Translations under genes and position numbers: made by a program | Notes under the pieces: model-generated | What the model was told of the DNA's origin: nothing | The model's input: the letters and a program-made list of their open reading frames with translations, nothing else | Database searches by the model: none | Part shown: piece after piece, positions 1 through 6,552 of the stretch | Position numbering within the stretch: the first letter of the stretch is position 1 | Layout: each line of letters opens with the position of its first letter | Source of the DNA: Clostridiales bacterium | GTDB taxonomy: Bacteria > Bacillota > Clostridia > Oscillospirales > Oscillospiraceae | Length of the DNA stretch: 12,335 nt | Direction: 5' to 3' | Assembly (NCBI GenBank): GCA_019421525.1 | Contig: JAHZFC010000055.1 | Location: 591 to 12,925, forward strand

Positions 1-2
1 AA

Positions 3-1466
3 TACACAGTAAACTATTACTATACTCCTGTAGTGTACACCCGGGAAATCAACTATACATCCGGCGAGTACGACGAGGATACGGACAAAGTAGAAGAGAA
101 GGAGGAAAAAATCACAACCACCGCAAAGTACGGTCAGACATTGGCTAATGTGTTCAATGGCATGAATATAGATGGCGACAGTCTGAGATTTGGCTATCAT
201 CTGAGTGGTTTCCATGAGACCCAGAATATCAGTGTCACTCACACAACCATGCCCGCCCCGGTGGAGGGAGAGGATACTGTCACCCTCACCGCGGAGTGGG
301 AGGGGGATACATTCACCATCTATTTTGACTATGATGGCCGCATGGATCTGTATGATGCGCTGTATGCGAGCGATCCAGACCGCGTCTCGTTGGGAGAAAA
401 CCTCGGCCATACTCATGAGCTTAATATCACTTTGACCTATGGAGAGCCATTTATTCTGCCGAGAGTGGACGGCCTGCGCGGGATCGGGGACATTGTTTAC
501 TTCAATATGATCAGCGAAGCAGGAGAGGACCTGTGCACACCTGCTGTGTATTCTAATGGAACCGGAGGATTTGCTTTAATATGGGATACAGTCGTCGATG
601 ACGACACCGACGCGACCGTGATCTATAGTGATTCTCAGATGGATAAGATGGAAACCAACCACGTCTACCGACTGGGCGCTGACTTGGACTATTCCCGCTA
701 TACAATGAGCAATCACTATACGTACGATAACAAAACCGCCGGAACATACCATTTGGATGGGGCTGGTCACATCATTTCTAATTTGAAGATCAATACATCT
801 GGTTATGATACGGTTGGCCTGTTCAACGCATTGGAGGGCGGCAGTACGATCACGGACCTGACGCTGGATGGCATAACGGTCACAAGCAGTGACAGCGGAC
901 CAAAAACCATCGGCATCCTGGCGGGCCAGGTGAGCGGCGATGTCACCATTACCAACGTCACCGTGACCAACAGCTCCATCGGCATAACAGGGACCATGGA
1001 CGGAACCAGCTACTATGTGGGCGGCCTGGTGGGCCAGGTGGCTGAGGACGCGACCCTGACTCTGACGGACTGCACCGTGAGCGGTATCACAGATTTGTCT
1101 GATGGCGGGGACACCGTCTATAAGGGCGGCTTCGTGGGGTACGGCGAGATCAGCAGCAATAGCGACAACAACACCAATAACACCAACTGGCCGGGAATCG
1201 GCGGCCCCGCCAGCGGGGACGGCGAGACCGTCGAAGGCGGCGAAAACACCGGGACCGCCACCGACGATCCCAACAGCACTGAGGGCGTTGAATACAACGG
1301 CCCCTCCGGCGGCGAGCCCACTGCTCCCGCCGTCCCCGGTGCAGGCGCCCCGTCCGCCTCCGAGGAGGATGGGCCCGGAGCCATCCAGGCCCAAAGCAAA
1401 GCGTCTTTGACACAGGTGCCAGTGGTCAAATATGGGCAGAGGCGAAAGCTGGCCCGCCGGGGATAA
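3..1466 (+). CDS. Large surface or secreted beta-rich protein with GLUG-like repeats, 5' end missing
   Basis: The frame is open to the first base of the window, so the N-terminus (signal peptide or anchor) is outside. The GTG at 33 is internal, because the codons before it read on without a stop. The visible part has an InlB/Listeria-Bacteroides-type repeat (YGQTLANVF through a GYHLSGF motif to LTAEW, about bases 130-300) and the start of a second one (FTIYFDYDG). A beta-helix-like stretch follows, with two GLUG-type motifs (GILAGQVSG and GGLVGQVAE, about 910-1060). The C-terminal ~110 residues are a Gly/Thr/Pro/Ser-rich low-complexity tail. No LPXTG motif and no C-terminal membrane helix are visible, so attachment to the cell, if any, would use the missing part. 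Base composition is clearly less GC-rich than downstream. Such proteins are often adhesins in gut Firmicutes; that role is inferred. A strong terminator 150 bases after the stop separates it from the rest. Confidence 0.8.
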   Translation, partial: YTVNYYYTPVVYTREINYTSGEYDEDTDKVEEKEEKITTTAKYGQTLANVFNGMNIDGDSLRFGYHLSGFHETQNISVTHTTMPAPVEGEDTVTLTAEWEGDTFTIYFDYDGRMDLYDALYASDPDRVSLGENLGHTHELNITLTYGEPFILPRVDGLRGIGDIVYFNMISEAGEDLCTPAVYSNGTGGFALIWDTVVDDDTDATVIYSDSQMDKMETNHVYRLGADLDYSRYTMSNHYTYDNKTAGTYHLDGAGHIISNLKINTSGYDTVGLFNALEGGSTITDLTLDGITVTSSDSGPKTIGILAGQVSGDVTITNVTVTNSSIGITGTMDGTSYYVGGLVGQVAEDATLTLTDCTVSGITDLSDGGDTVYKGGFVGYGEISSNSDNNTNNTNWPGIGGPASGDGETVEGGENTGTATDDPNSTEGVEYNGPSGGEPTAPAVPGAGAPSASEEDGPGAIQAQSKASLTQVPVVKYGQRRKLARRG

Positions 1467-1615
1467 GGCGTGACCTGTCCCTGACCGGGCGGCGTGCTTC
1501 AAAAATGACCGGACCGGACCGGCCTGCCCCAACAGACAAAGCACCCATCCGGACCAGGGCGGAATGGGATAAAGCCATCTTCGGGACCGGAGATACAAGA
1601 TCAAACAGATATGGA

Positions 1616-1651
1616 ACAGCCAGGGGGCACACTGCCCCCTGGCTGTTTTTT
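1616..1651 (+). terminator. Rho-independent terminator
   Basis: A perfect 14-bp stem (ACAGCCAGGGGGCA at 1616-1629 with TGCCCCCTGGCTGT at 1633-1646) closes a 3-base loop and runs into six T residues (1646-1651). No matching T run exists on the other strand, so it acts on + strand transcription. It ends the unit of the surface protein and insulates the radical SAM cassette. Confidence 0.92.
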
Positions 1652-1871
1652 GACCCAGGAGAGGAAACAGTCCCACGACAGCCCGCGGATATCAGGGGGG
1701 CAGACTTCGGGGGAAGTGCGCAGAGGCCGGCACGCTAAGAAGCGGGGGGAGGCCGGCGGAGGGCTAAAGACGGCATTTTATAAAACTGCAATAAAACTGA
1801 TACCTGGTGAAAACATGGTGCCGCTAAAATGTGGCATCGGTTGGACATCAGACGGGAAAGGAGGAAACGGG
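1652..1871 (+). promoter_or_regulatory. Presumed promoter and leader region of the micropeptide/radical SAM cassette
   Basis: This non-coding stretch follows the terminator. It holds an AT-rich patch at about 1775-1800 (contains TTTATAAAAC) in otherwise GC-rich DNA, but I cannot point to a convincing -35/-10 pair. The first copy of a 21-base direct repeat lies at 1804-1824. Its 3' part forms a stem, GGTGCCGC (1817-1824) with GTGGCATC (1831-1838), with two G-U pairs around the loop TAAAAT. The first micro-ORF's ribosome site, AAAGGAGG, follows at 1858-1865. A promoter is required here by the upstream terminator; its exact position is not resolved. Confidence 0.4.
1804..1824 (+). repeat. 21-base direct repeat, copy 1
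   Basis: The 21 bases beginning CTGGTGAAAAC and ending GGTGCCGC recur exactly at 3682-3702. This copy precedes the three micro-ORFs, and the other follows the radical SAM gene, so they bracket the cassette. Both contain ATG GTG CCG. Here that ATG (1815) is in frame with the first micro-ORF and could be a minor upstream start. Confidence 0.85.
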
Positions 1872-1958
1872 ATGGCTATTTTAGTTGGAGCGCTTGCTGT
1901 AGCTGCTGTCATCATCACTGGGAAGCTCACCTACCGGGACATGGTCCGATCGGACTGA
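1872..1958 (+). CDS. Micropeptide 1, single hydrophobic helix, 28 residues
   Basis: The start ATG follows a strong ribosome site (AAAGGAGG at 1858-1865, 6 bases before the start). The product has a hydrophobic helix of about 15 residues (MAILVGALAVAAVIITG) followed by a short polar tail (KLTYRDMVRSD), as expected for a small single-span membrane protein. An upstream in-frame ATG at 1815 would add 19 residues but has only a weak ribosome site and lies inside the direct repeat, so the shorter form is preferred. It is first in a row of three micro-ORFs that lead into the radical SAM gene. I do not recognise the family. A role as membrane anchor, regulator or enzyme substrate is open. Confidence 0.6.
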   Translation: MAILVGALAVAAVIITGKLTYRDMVRSD

Positions 1959-1969
1959 GAGGCCAGAGC

Positions 1970-2059
1970 ATGCCGGGAACATCGCCGCTGAGCAGCGAGC
2001 TATGTGAAGTGGCCGCGGCCCTGGCCCGGATGGCCATTATCGAATATCGGGAACGATGA
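1970..2059 (+). CDS. Micropeptide 2, small soluble helix, 29 residues
   Basis: The ATG is 11 bases after the stop of micropeptide 1, with a modest ribosome site (GAGAGG, 7 bases upstream). The product reads like an amphipathic helix (SELCEVAAALARMAIIEYRER) after a short MPGTSPLS lead and contains one Cys. Regular spacing to both neighbours and its own ribosome site are the main support. Translation could be coupled to the preceding ORF. No family is recognised, and a chance ORF cannot be excluded. Confidence 0.42.
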   Translation: MPGTSPLSSELCEVAAALARMAIIEYRER

Positions 2060-2081
2060 GCTGGAATGGAGGGAAAACTAG

Positions 2082-2186
2082 TTGAAAAAAGCGATGGCTA
2101 TTGTGGCGATGATCGCTGCGGCAGCGGCGGCGATCATCGGGGTGGTGGCGACGGTCCTCCACCTGCGGAAGCTGTGGAACTGCTGA
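2082..2186 (+). CDS. Micropeptide 3, Ala-rich single membrane span, 34 residues
   Basis: The start is TTG, preceded by GGAGGG (2068-2073). Residues 1-3 are MKK, then a hydrophobic Ala/Ile/Val helix to about residue 25, then a short basic tail (HLRKLW) ending in NC. This resembles a small membrane protein or a signal-like peptide. It lies 22 bases after micropeptide 2 and 51 bases before the radical SAM gene. Two of the three micropeptides here are single membrane spans. Function is unknown. The terminal Cys is notable next to a radical SAM enzyme, but nothing in the sequence shows that it is modified. Confidence 0.6.
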   Translation: MKKAMAIVAMIAAAAAAIIGVVATVLHLRKLWNC

Positions 2187-2237
2187 GACGATGCGGTCCG
2201 GCAGAAAAAATTTAGATACAGAAAGGGATACATAACG

Positions 2238-3620
2238 ATGAACAGCTTATTTTCAAAGGCCCAGGGGGCTGCCCTGGAGATGGCTATGAACTATGTGCTG
2301 AAGGACCCGGCCCGGAACCTGTCCCGGCTGGTGGATGTGGTGGAGACCCTGGATGTGGCCAAGGAGCACGCCGGTCAGCTGGCCGTGGTCCGGCCCCTGG
2401 CGGAAGACCCGGGCAATAATTGGAACAAGTTCGTGGTCAAGCTGTGTGAGGAGATCGACCACGAGGTCCTCAAGACCATGGTACGAAACTTCTTTTTCAA
2501 TGCCAGCGTGCTGGGCATGCGAAAGCAGGCGGAGAGCAGGGAGAAGTACGGCTGCAACATCCCCTGGGCCATTTTGATGGACCCCACCTCCGCCTGCAAC
2601 CTCCACTGCACCGGCTGCTGGGCTGCCGAGTACGGCAACAAGCTGAACATGAGCTATGAGGAGCTGGACTCCATCATCGACCAGGCCAATGAGCTGGGCA
2701 CCTACTTCTTTCTCTACTCCGGCGGCGAGCCCCTGGTGCGGAAAAAGGACATCATCCGCCTGTGCGAGGCCCACCCGGACTGCCAGTTCACCGCCTTCAC
2801 CAACGGCACCCTCATCGACGAGGAATTTGCCGGCGATATGCTCCGGGTGAAGAACTTCATCCCTGCCATCTCCGTGGAGGGCTTCGAGGCGGACACCGAC
2901 TTCCGCCGGGGCCAGGGCACCTTTGCCCAGGTGGAGCGGGCCATGAGGCTCCTCCGGGAGAAGAAACTGCCCTTCGGCATCTCCTGCTGTTACACCAGCA
3001 AGAACGTGGAGATGATCGGAAGTGAGGCATACTTCGACCAGATGATCGACTGGGGCGCCCGGTTCTGCTGGTTCTTCACCTACATGCCCGTGGGCAAGGA
3101 GGCGGTGCCAGAGCTGATGGTGTCCGCCCAACAGCGCAAGTTCATGTATGAGCAGGTCCGCAAGTTCCGGGAGAACAAGCCTCTGTTCACCATGGACTTC
3201 TGGAACGACGGGGAATACTCTCAGGGCTGCCTGGCCGGGGGCCGGCTCTACCTGCACATCAACGCCGGCGGCGACTACGAGCCTTGCGCCTTCATCCACT
3301 ATGCGGACACCAACATCCGCACCCATACGCTCCTGGAAGCCCTCCAGGCGCCCCTGTTCACCGCCTACAAGGAGGGCCAGCCCTGGAACGGCAACCACCT
3401 GCGGCCCTGCCCGCTACTGGACGATCCCCAGGCGCTGGTGGACGCGGTGGAGCGCTCCGGCGCCCACTCCACCGACCTCCAGTCCCCGGAGGACGTGCGG
3501 GATCTGGCGGCCAAGTGTGAGACCGCCGCGAAAAATTGGGCTCCCGTGGCCGACGAGCTGTGGGCCTGCTCCCATGGCTGCGCCACCTGTGCTGGATCTG
3601 GAAAGAAGGCAGAGACATGA
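2238..3620 (+). CDS. Radical SAM protein with C-terminal SPASM-like cysteines
   Basis: The product has 460 residues. The AdoMet radical signature CxxxCxxC is Cys120, Cys124 and Cys127 (CNLHCTGC), which bind the 4Fe-4S cluster that cleaves S-adenosylmethionine. The GGEP motif is at 162-165. An all-helical N-terminal domain of about 105 residues precedes the barrel. Further cysteines at 331, 350, 391, 427, 444, 448 and 451 (ending CSHGCATC) look like ligands for auxiliary Fe-S clusters, as in SPASM-type enzymes. The core MDPTSACNLHCTGCWAAEYG is typical of a widespread Clostridia family often auto-annotated as AlbA-like; its substrate is not established to my knowledge. The start ATG follows GAAAGGGA (2221-2228). 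It follows three micro-ORFs, so a peptide-related role is possible but unproven. No terminator is visible directly after it. Confidence 0.9.
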   Translation: MNSLFSKAQGAALEMAMNYVLKDPARNLSRLVDVVETLDVAKEHAGQLAVVRPLAEDPGNNWNKFVVKLCEEIDHEVLKTMVRNFFFNASVLGMRKQAESREKYGCNIPWAILMDPTSACNLHCTGCWAAEYGNKLNMSYEELDSIIDQANELGTYFFLYSGGEPLVRKKDIIRLCEAHPDCQFTAFTNGTLIDEEFAGDMLRVKNFIPAISVEGFEADTDFRRGQGTFAQVERAMRLLREKKLPFGISCCYTSKNVEMIGSEAYFDQMIDWGARFCWFFTYMPVGKEAVPELMVSAQQRKFMYEQVRKFRENKPLFTMDFWNDGEYSQGCLAGGRLYLHINAGGDYEPCAFIHYADTNIRTHTLLEALQAPLFTAYKEGQPWNGNHLRPCPLLDDPQALVDAVERSGAHSTDLQSPEDVRDLAAKCETAAKNWAPVADELWACSHGCATCAGSGKKAET

Positions 3621-3681
3621 GCCGGTGTCTCTCCACCTCCGGGACGATCGGATAGGGGCGTCTGGATGAGCTGTGAGACTG

Positions 3682-3702
3682 CTGGTGAAAACATGGTGCC
3701 GC
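3682..3702 (+). repeat. 21-base direct repeat, copy 2
   Basis: This is an exact match to 1804-1824, located 61 bases after the radical SAM stop codon. The flanking bases differ from copy 1, and the stem that follows copy 1 is not conserved here. The copies could be remnants of a shared leader, boundaries of an inserted cassette, or a protein-binding site. Confidence 0.85.
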
Positions 3703-4107
3703 CAGATAGCTTCGTTCCGCATAGATCGCTCAAGGGCCCTGGCCGGACAAGGGACTGAGGTCGGGAACATCTTGCGGCAGAGGGGACTTGCCGGTCCACC
3801 GTGTCCCTGACCGTGCTGCAGCCCCTTGGAGCGGGGACCTGATGATGGCCGCTGCCCTGTGGACAGAGGGGGTGGGCCAGCTTTCTGCCTGCAGGCTGCG
3901 GCATGCCGTCTGAGACGCATAGAGGCCTCGGCCGGCCCGGGACTGCCTGGCATAGTCTTACAGGATCTGGGCAGTTTATCCCGGATGAGGAATGTCAGGT
4001 CTTTGGTATCATTTGAATGTCCAAAGGAGGAGCCGGCCGCCCATCAGGACCGATGTCCGCCCCATCCTGCCGTTCGGTCTCTGGAGCGGGTCGTGCGCTG
4101 GGTACGG

Positions 4108-4129
4108 GCGGCATCCGAGCGGATGCCGC
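4108..4129 (+). promoter_or_regulatory. Inverted repeat, 10-bp arms
   Basis: GCGGCATCCG, then AG, then CGGATGCCGC. The arms are perfect and the spacer is 2 bases. No T run follows, so it is not a standard terminator. Its position 127 bases before the receiver-domain gene fits an operator or leader structure. Confidence 0.45.
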
Positions 4130-4179
4130 GGCGGAAGGCCGGGCGCAGGTGCTGCGGCGGTGCCATGATCGGGCCGGTG

Positions 4180-4197
4180 GGCAGTCCCGGGACTGCC
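4180..4197 (+). promoter_or_regulatory. Exact 18-base palindrome, candidate operator
   Basis: GGCAGTCCCGGGACTGCC is a perfect dyad without spacer, 59 bases before the first gene of the injection-system operon. Twelve of its bases recur at 3936-3947. A dimeric regulator binding here is a reasonable inference; no cognate regulator is visible in the window. Confidence 0.45.
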
Positions 4198-4255
4198 AGA
4201 GCCGGTCAGCGGATGGCGCGCGGCACGGGCTGAACGTGATACGGGGGAGGGAGGC

Positions 4256-4621
4256 ATGAGGATCGCTGTTTGTGAAAACAGCCAGGCGGCTGTGATGCAG
4301 CTTCGTGGCTGGATCGCGCAATACTGCTCCCTGTATCAGATCCAGGCGTCCTTCCAGTGCTTCCTGTCCGCGGATGCGTTCGCGGCCTGGAAAGAGCCCT
4401 TCGATATCGTGTTCCTGGGCTTTGGGGGGAGCACTGGCTTTTATCAGGCCCGGCTGCTGCGGGAGCGGGACCAGAGGTGCCGCATCATCCTGGTGGACGA
4501 CACCCAGGAGTTCGCCGTGCGCTGTGTGCGCCTGCACTGCACGGACTTTATCCTGCGGCCGGTGTGTTTCCAGCGGATCGTCCGGAGCATGCGCCTGGCT
4601 TTGGGAGGTGGTTTCCCATGA
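4256..4621 (+). CDS. Degenerate stand-alone receiver-like domain protein
   Basis: The product has 121 residues; the start ATG has a strong ribosome site (GGGAGGGAGG). It aligns by eye with the receiver domain of LytTR-type regulators: MRIAVCEN at the start, FDIVFLG at 49-55, IILVDDTQEFA around 77-87, and FILRPV near 98-103. The phospho-accepting Asp that normally ends FxD is Gly55, the usual Thr/Ser after strand 4 is acidic, and the conserved Lys of the KP motif is Arg101. It should therefore not be phosphorylated in the normal way. No DNA-binding domain follows. It overlaps the next gene by 4 bases (ATGA), so translation is coupled. A protein-protein interaction role in assembly or control of the injection system is the best guess. 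Confidence 0.7.
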   Translation: MRIAVCENSQAAVMQLRGWIAQYCSLYQIQASFQCFLSADAFAAWKEPFDIVFLGFGGSTGFYQARLLRERDQRCRIILVDDTQEFAVRCVRLHCTDFILRPVCFQRIVRSMRLALGGGFP

Positions 4622-5667
4622 TCCAGATCCGTGCCCGCCGCAGGGAGAAGGAGACCGCGCCCCAGGCGAAGGGGCTGGAGCAGACGCTCCGGCGCCAGAT
4701 GGCGTGGGCGGCGGGGACAGAACAGTTCCAGCACCGCGACCCCCTCTACCATGTGACCGAGAGCTTCCAGCAGACCTTCGACGCCATGGGCCGCCGCCAT
4801 GCGGCCCAGCTGGCCGGCCAGCAGCAGGAGCAGGCCGCTGAGGGACAGGGCGGGCAGCAGCAGGCCGGGCAGATGCCCGACCCCACCTCGGCCAGGGGCT
4901 TCTACGAGCGCAGCAGCCCGGATGACCAGGATATGATCCGGCGCTTCTCCGAGACTGCCTTCCAGCGGGGCACCCTCTCCGGGGCGGTGCTCCAGGGGAC
5001 GGGGCAGATGATGCTCTTCTCCTGCCTGAAAAAGACGGTGGGCCAGTCCCAGCCGGACAAGTGGCAGCAGCGAAAGCTCTTTGAGAAGGCATCCCCCATG
5101 CGCAATGTGCCCGGCCACAGCCCGGACAAGGTGGTGTTCAACCGGGGCTTCACCGACAGCGCGGTGGGCCTGGTGGTGGACGCCCTCCGGGGCGCCCGGC
5201 GCACGGTGGAGGATATGCGGGACCTGGCCATGGGCCGCAGCGAGATGGGGGAGCATGGGGCGGACACCCTGCGCACCATGTACCCCTTCCTGGATGACAG
5301 CCGGGAGCGGCAGCTGATGGAGCAGTACCGGGAGCAGCTCCGGGGGGCGGGGGAGGCCGGCGAAAAGGCCGCGCTCCAGACCGCCATCGCCCGGATGGAG
5401 GCCCTGGTGGACAAAAAGGCGCAGATGCGCATGGAGTTCACCAACCGGCTCAGCTTCATCGCGGACCGGGCCACAGAGGCCCTGGAGGTGTTCAGCGAGC
5501 CGGGCTTTGCCGGGGAACTGGACCGCGCCCTGCGCCAGGCCGTGGGGGCGGAGGAGCCGCCGGACGACGGGACGGGAGATGACGATGGAGCAGCAGTGGA
5601 GCCAGGGCAAGGCCCGCCAGGAGACGGAGGACCGGGAGCCGGCCCGACAGACCCGCTCCAGCCCTGA
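4618..5667 (+). CDS. Unrecognised 349-residue protein of the injection-system operon
   Basis: The ATG at 4618 is chosen because GGGAGGTGG lies just upstream and the start overlaps the previous stop as ATGA. The same frame is open further upstream, but that part overlaps the receiver gene. The protein begins with a basic stretch (RARRREKE), has a Gln/Ala-rich low-complexity segment at about residues 63-83, and then a mostly helical, charged body to about residue 305. It ends in an acidic Gly/Pro-rich tail (EEPPDDGTGDDDG onward). No signal peptide, membrane span or enzyme motif is visible. Position ahead of the sheath suggests a cytoplasmic assembly or accessory factor, but I recognise no family. 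Confidence 0.8.
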   Translation: MIQIRARRREKETAPQAKGLEQTLRRQMAWAAGTEQFQHRDPLYHVTESFQQTFDAMGRRHAAQLAGQQQEQAAEGQGGQQQAGQMPDPTSARGFYERSSPDDQDMIRRFSETAFQRGTLSGAVLQGTGQMMLFSCLKKTVGQSQPDKWQQRKLFEKASPMRNVPGHSPDKVVFNRGFTDSAVGLVVDALRGARRTVEDMRDLAMGRSEMGEHGADTLRTMYPFLDDSRERQLMEQYREQLRGAGEAGEKAALQTAIARMEALVDKKAQMRMEFTNRLSFIADRATEALEVFSEPGFAGELDRALRQAVGAEEPPDDGTGDDDGAAVEPGQGPPGDGGPGAGPTDPLQP

Positions 5668-6019
5668 GCGGGAGCGCCTGGCCAGCGCCGGGCTGACCGC
5701 CAGAGCGGTGCTGGAGGGCGTCCCCCTGTGGGACCTGCCCCCCATCCGGCTGGAGGAGCTGGCCGGCTGGATGGGCAACCAGGGGATGAACGCCTGGATC
5801 GAGGCGCAGGCCCCGCCGCTGACGGAGGTCCGGCCTCCGCCGCTGACGGCGGAGCTGGACAGCGCGGCCTTCCCTGTGCCGGACGGACCGCTGGACGAGG
5901 CGCAGCCGCCTGTCGGCCTGACGGCGCGGGAGCCGGCGACAGCGCCGGCCGACCCCTATGCCCTTGGCGCGGCAGGGCCGGCCGCAGAAGGAGGTGGGCC
6001 CGATGTCTTTGGAGTTTGA
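5585..6019 (+). CDS. Unrecognised 144-residue protein overlapping its neighbours
   Basis: The ATG at 5585 has GGGAG 7 bases upstream; the in-frame ATG at 5579 is too close to it. The gene overlaps the previous coding region by 83 bases, where that protein's tail is low-complexity, and overlaps the next gene by 17 bases. The N-terminal 40 residues are Gln/Glu/Arg-rich. A central segment (LASAGLTARAVLEGVPLWDLPPIRLEELAGWM and so on, roughly residues 33-70) looks folded, and the rest is Pro/Ala-rich. No family is recognised. The extensive overlaps suggest translational coupling and a fixed ratio to its neighbours. Confidence 0.7.
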   Translation: MEQQWSQGKARQETEDREPARQTRSSPERERLASAGLTARAVLEGVPLWDLPPIRLEELAGWMGNQGMNAWIEAQAPPLTEVRPPPLTAELDSAAFPVPDGPLDEAQPPVGLTAREPATAPADPYALGAAGPAAEGGGPDVFGV

Positions 6020-6479
6020 CCTGCCGCCTGACGGGGCGGAGGAGCTGACGGCCCTGCTGGAGCGCAGCGGGGTGGAGTACCTCCGGGACGGGGGGCGGTT
6101 CCGTTTCCGCTTTGCCAGCCGCGGCTGTACCTGGCAGACGGTGTGCGACTGTCAGGGGCAGCTGGTGCTGGTCTATGGCGTCCACCCGGCACGGGTGGTC
6201 CGGCCGGAGACGGCGCTGGCGCTGTGTGCCCAGCTCAACAGCCGGGTGGTGCAGGGCGCTTTCTTCCTCTGGGAGGAGCGGCTGGTGTTCCGCACCAGCG
6301 CCCGGCTCAGCGAACGCTTCCAGGCCCAGGCACAGCTGTGTGCCGCCTTGGAATACAATGCTGCGGCGCTCTCAGGCTATTGGGAGCAGCTGTCGGCCGG
6401 AGCCCAGGGGCTCCCACCGAATGTTTGGATCCGACCGGGGCCTGGCCACGGTTTTGGAGAAGATCCCACCAGCAAGTAA
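6003..6479 (+). CDS. YbjN-like protein, putative secretion-chaperone fold
   Basis: The ATG at 6003 follows AAGGAGGTG at good spacing; an in-frame ATG at 5958 lies inside the previous gene and lacks a ribosome site. The product has 158 residues. Residues about 10-130 match the pattern of YbjN/type III secretion chaperone-like domains: an N-terminal helix, two beta hairpins (RFRFRF, then LVLVYG), then LNSRVVQGAFFLWEE, LVFRTSA and a C-terminal helix ending YWEQL. The assignment is by pattern and not by search. Proteins of this fold bind partner proteins, so a chaperone for a structural or cargo component is plausible. It lies just before the sheath gene. Confidence 0.65.
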   Translation: MSLEFDLPPDGAEELTALLERSGVEYLRDGGRFRFRFASRGCTWQTVCDCQGQLVLVYGVHPARVVRPETALALCAQLNSRVVQGAFFLWEERLVFRTSARLSERFQAQAQLCAALEYNAAALSGYWEQLSAGAQGLPPNVWIRPGPGHGFGEDPTSK

Positions 6480-6494
6480 ATCTTACAGTAATAG

Positions 6495-6552
6495 AAAGGA
6501 GGGGCGCTTCACGTCCGGTCCCCAGCCGATACGCGCGGCGTGAAGCAAAGAC
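6495..6552 (+). promoter_or_regulatory. Structured ribosome-binding region of the sheath gene
   Basis: The only strong Shine-Dalgarno (AAAGGAGGGG, 6495-6504) is about 50 bases before the sheath ATG at 6553, too far to work directly. Between them GCTTCACG (6506-6513) pairs perfectly with CGTGAAGC (6539-6546), extended inward by a U-G and a C-G pair. If this stem-loop folds, GGAGG (ending 6502) and the ATG are separated by only 9 unpaired bases. An in-frame TGA at 6541-6543 rules out an upstream start. Confidence 0.65.

Larger units (their letters stand above)
3621..4255 (+). promoter_or_regulatory. 635-base gene-free stretch upstream of the injection-system operon
   Basis: No frame here has both a plausible ribosome site and protein-like composition. 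The stretch contains the second 21-base repeat (3682-3702), two 10-base palindromes close together (GCCTGCAGGC at 3887-3896, CGGCATGCCG at 3899-3908), a stem-loop at 4108-4129 and an exact 18-base palindrome at 4180-4197. The right half of that palindrome (CCCGGGACTGCC) also occurs alone at 3936-3947. The promoter of the downstream operon should lie here, but I cannot assign -35/-10 boxes. The length and the dyad elements suggest regulation or a non-coding RNA; both are inference. Confidence 0.4.

Noticed and set aside
33..35. GTG as start of the first gene
   Set aside because: The frame is open back to base 3 with protein-like codons (YYYTPVVYT), so the gene is cut by the window edge.
2253..3398. 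Long minus-strand frames opposite the radical SAM gene, and similar ones at 4444-5778, 7108-8376 and 10869-11780
   Set aside because: They mirror well-supported + strand genes in GC-rich DNA and have no recognisable motifs.
3826..4259. Short + strand frames in the gene-free stretch (3826-4233 and 4017-4259)
   Set aside because: They have no ribosome site, and an Arg/Gly/Pro-rich composition typical of random GC-rich DNA.
4357..4617. N-terminal extension of the 349-residue protein from GTG 4357
   Set aside because: It would lie wholly inside the receiver-like gene; the ATG at 4618 has a strong ribosome site and ATGA overlap.
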